Translations under genes and position numbers: made by a program
Source: VXYL01 sp964348085
GTDB lineage: Bacteria > Pseudomonadota > Gammaproteobacteria > Pseudomonadales > Azotimanducaceae
Direction of reading: 5' to 3'
DNA: 15,192 bases
NCBI GenBank assembly: GCA_964348085.1
Contig: CAYGBI010000082.1
Span: 1-15,192 of the forward strand
Notes under the pieces: model-generated
Database searches by the model: none
The model's input: the letters and a program-made list of their open reading frames with translations, nothing else
What the model was told of the DNA's origin: nothing
Shown: positions 14,029 through 15,192 of the stretch, piece after piece
Numbering within the stretch: the first letter of the stretch is position 1
Layout of the letters: each line of letters begins with the position of its first letter

Positions 14029-15192
14029 CTACTTGGACAGTTGGTTCATGCCCTCTTCGAGGCCTCTGATGGTCAGCGGATACATCTGACCGTCAACGAG
14101 TTCCTGCGTCATCGCCACCGAGCTCGAGTATTCCCACGTCTCCTGCGGCGTCGGGTTGATCCACACCAGTTTGTCGTAGGAACCCATGAAACGAGTGATC
14201 CAAGCGGCACCCGGCTCTTCGTTCCAGTGCTCGACGCTGCCGCCGGCGTGGGTGATTTCGTACGGGGCCATGGTGGCGTCGCCAACGAACACCACTTTGT
14301 AGTCCCGGGCATACTTGTTGAGGATCTCCCAAGTGGGAATGCGTTCGTTCATGCGACGGCGGTTGTCCTTCCACACGGACTCGTAGATGAAGTTGTGGAA
14401 GTAGTAGCTCGCCATGTGCTTGAACTCGGTGTGCGTAGCCGAGAACAGCTCCTCGCAGATTTTCACATGCGCGTCCATGGAGCCGCCGATGTCGAAAAAC
14501 AGCAGCACTTTCACCGTGTTGTGGCGCTCCGGCATCATGCGGATATCCAACATGCCGCCGTTGTGGGCCGTGGAGCGAATGGTGTTGTCCATGTCCAACT
14601 CCTCTTCCCGGCCGGTGCGCGCGAACTTGCGCAGTCTGCGCAGCGCCATCTTGATGTTGCGCGTGCCGAGTTCGACGGAGTCGTCCAAGTTCTTGTATTG
14701 GCGCTGATCCCACACCTTCTTGGCTTTCTTCTTCTTGCCCCTGCCCAAGCCGCCGGGGCCGTTGCGGCCCTTGCCTTCGGCGTTGCCTTCCCGGCCTTCC
14801 TTGCCGTTTTCGCCTCCCTTGGCCTCCTCCTGCTCCTCGTGCGCCTTCCTAAACGCCTCGATGAGTTTCTCCAATCCGCCCAACGACTTGATCTGCGCGA
14901 GTTCCTCCGGCGTGAGGTTTTTCTCGAACTCCCGACGCAGCCACTCGTCTGGAATCAAGGACGCGAGCAGGCCCGTTAAGTCCTCCAAACCCTTGAAATA
15001 GGCGCTGAAGGCGCGGTCGAACTTGTCGTAGTTCTTCTCGTCCTTGACCATGCAGGTGCGCGACAGCAGGTAGAAGTCGTCGACGCTTGCGTAAATCACG
15101 CGCTCGTGCAGCGCGGCGATCAGGTCCATCAGCTCGCGGACGGGCACCGGCACCCTGTCCCGACGCAGCGTTAGGAAGAAGTTGATCAGCAT
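14029..15192 (-). CDS. CoxE-like VWA domain protein
   Basis: A 387-residue protein whose ATG occupies the last three bases of the window. The start MLINFFLTLRRDRVPVPVRE is typical of stand-alone CoxE-like VWA proteins (PF05762; COG3825 from memory), so the frame is probably complete. Residues 1-115 are helical and include FYLLSRTCMVKDE and FDRAFSAYFKGLE. A Gly/Glu/Lys-rich linker at about 117-160 ends in a KKKKAKK cluster. Residues 228-387 form the VWA domain, with a MIDAS-like metal site DIGGS at 234-238 (usually DxSxS, DxGxS in this family) and a later FVGDATMAP with D305. Such proteins usually act with a MoxR-type AAA+ ATPase encoded next door, often in metal-centre insertion or complex assembly. 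Any partner would lie beyond the right edge. The lpdA-sucCD operon follows after 23 nt, so co-transcription is likely. The substrate is unknown. Confidence 0.88.
   Translation of the reverse strand: MLINFFLTLRRDRVPVPVRELMDLIAALHERVIYASVDDFYLLSRTCMVKDEKNYDKFDRAFSAYFKGLEDLTGLLASLIPDEWLRREFEKNLTPEELAQIKSLGGLEKLIEAFRKAHEEQEEAKGGENGKEGREGNAEGKGRNGPGGLGRGKKKKAKKVWDQRQYKNLDDSVELGTRNIKMALRRLRKFARTGREEELDMDNTIRSTAHNGGMLDIRMMPERHNTVKVLLFFDIGGSMDAHVKICEELFSATHTEFKHMASYYFHNFIYESVWKDNRRRMNERIPTWEILNKYARDYKVVFVGDATMAPYEITHAGGSVEHWNEEPGAAWITRFMGSYDKLVWINPTPQETWEYSSSVAMTQELVDGQMYPLTIRGLEEGMNQLSK

Overview
The window reads as ordinary chromosome of a GC-rich gammaproteobacterium. The evidence is a GacA/UvrY-type response regulator, a prmB-aroC pair arranged as in Escherichia coli and Pseudomonas, a DUF4892 envelope protein, HtpG behind a sigma-32-like promoter, and lpdA-sucCD. 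These assignments come from recognised motifs and remembered family sequences, not from a search. All 14 genes I can support lie on the minus strand, so transcription runs from position 15192 towards 1. I see no rRNA, tRNA, CRISPR array, insertion sequence, phage gene or attachment site. The long plus-strand open frames are antisense shadows of GC-rich genes.

Layout in transcription order. (1) 15192-10527: a CoxE-like VWA protein, dihydrolipoyl dehydrogenase (lpdA), and both subunits of succinyl-CoA synthetase (sucC, sucD). The last three are TCA-cycle genes packed 3 nt apart or overlapping. sucA and sucB are not in the window. (2) 10526-8452: htpG (Hsp90), preceded by a convincing heat-shock promoter and carrying an unusual acidic insertion. 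(3) 8323-5028: a GacA/UvrY-like response regulator, a LivF-type ABC ATPase and an AMP-forming acyl-CoA ligase. The first two are 1 nt apart and the ligase follows about 40 nt later. No permease, binding protein or second ATPase of the transporter is present. (4) 4942-1663: a short membrane-anchored RskA-like protein, gpsA, a DUF4892 envelope protein, prmB and aroC, closely packed and probably co-transcribed. (5) After a 234-nt gap, the start of a secreted repeat-like protein runs off the left edge (354-1).

Functionally the window combines central carbon metabolism (SucCD, Lpd), protein folding (HtpG), signalling (response regulator, RskA-like protein), uptake and activation of a carboxylic acid or amino acid (LivF plus CoA ligase), phospholipid precursor synthesis (GpsA), ribosomal protein methylation (PrmB) and the aromatic pathway (AroC). 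I did not find a clear new multi-gene system. The items most worth checking are the acidic insertion in HtpG, the altered Mg2+-binding acidic pair in the response regulator, the RskA-like protein without a sigma-binding domain or partner, the LivF-ligase pair without permeases, and the lack of a standard start codon for prmB.
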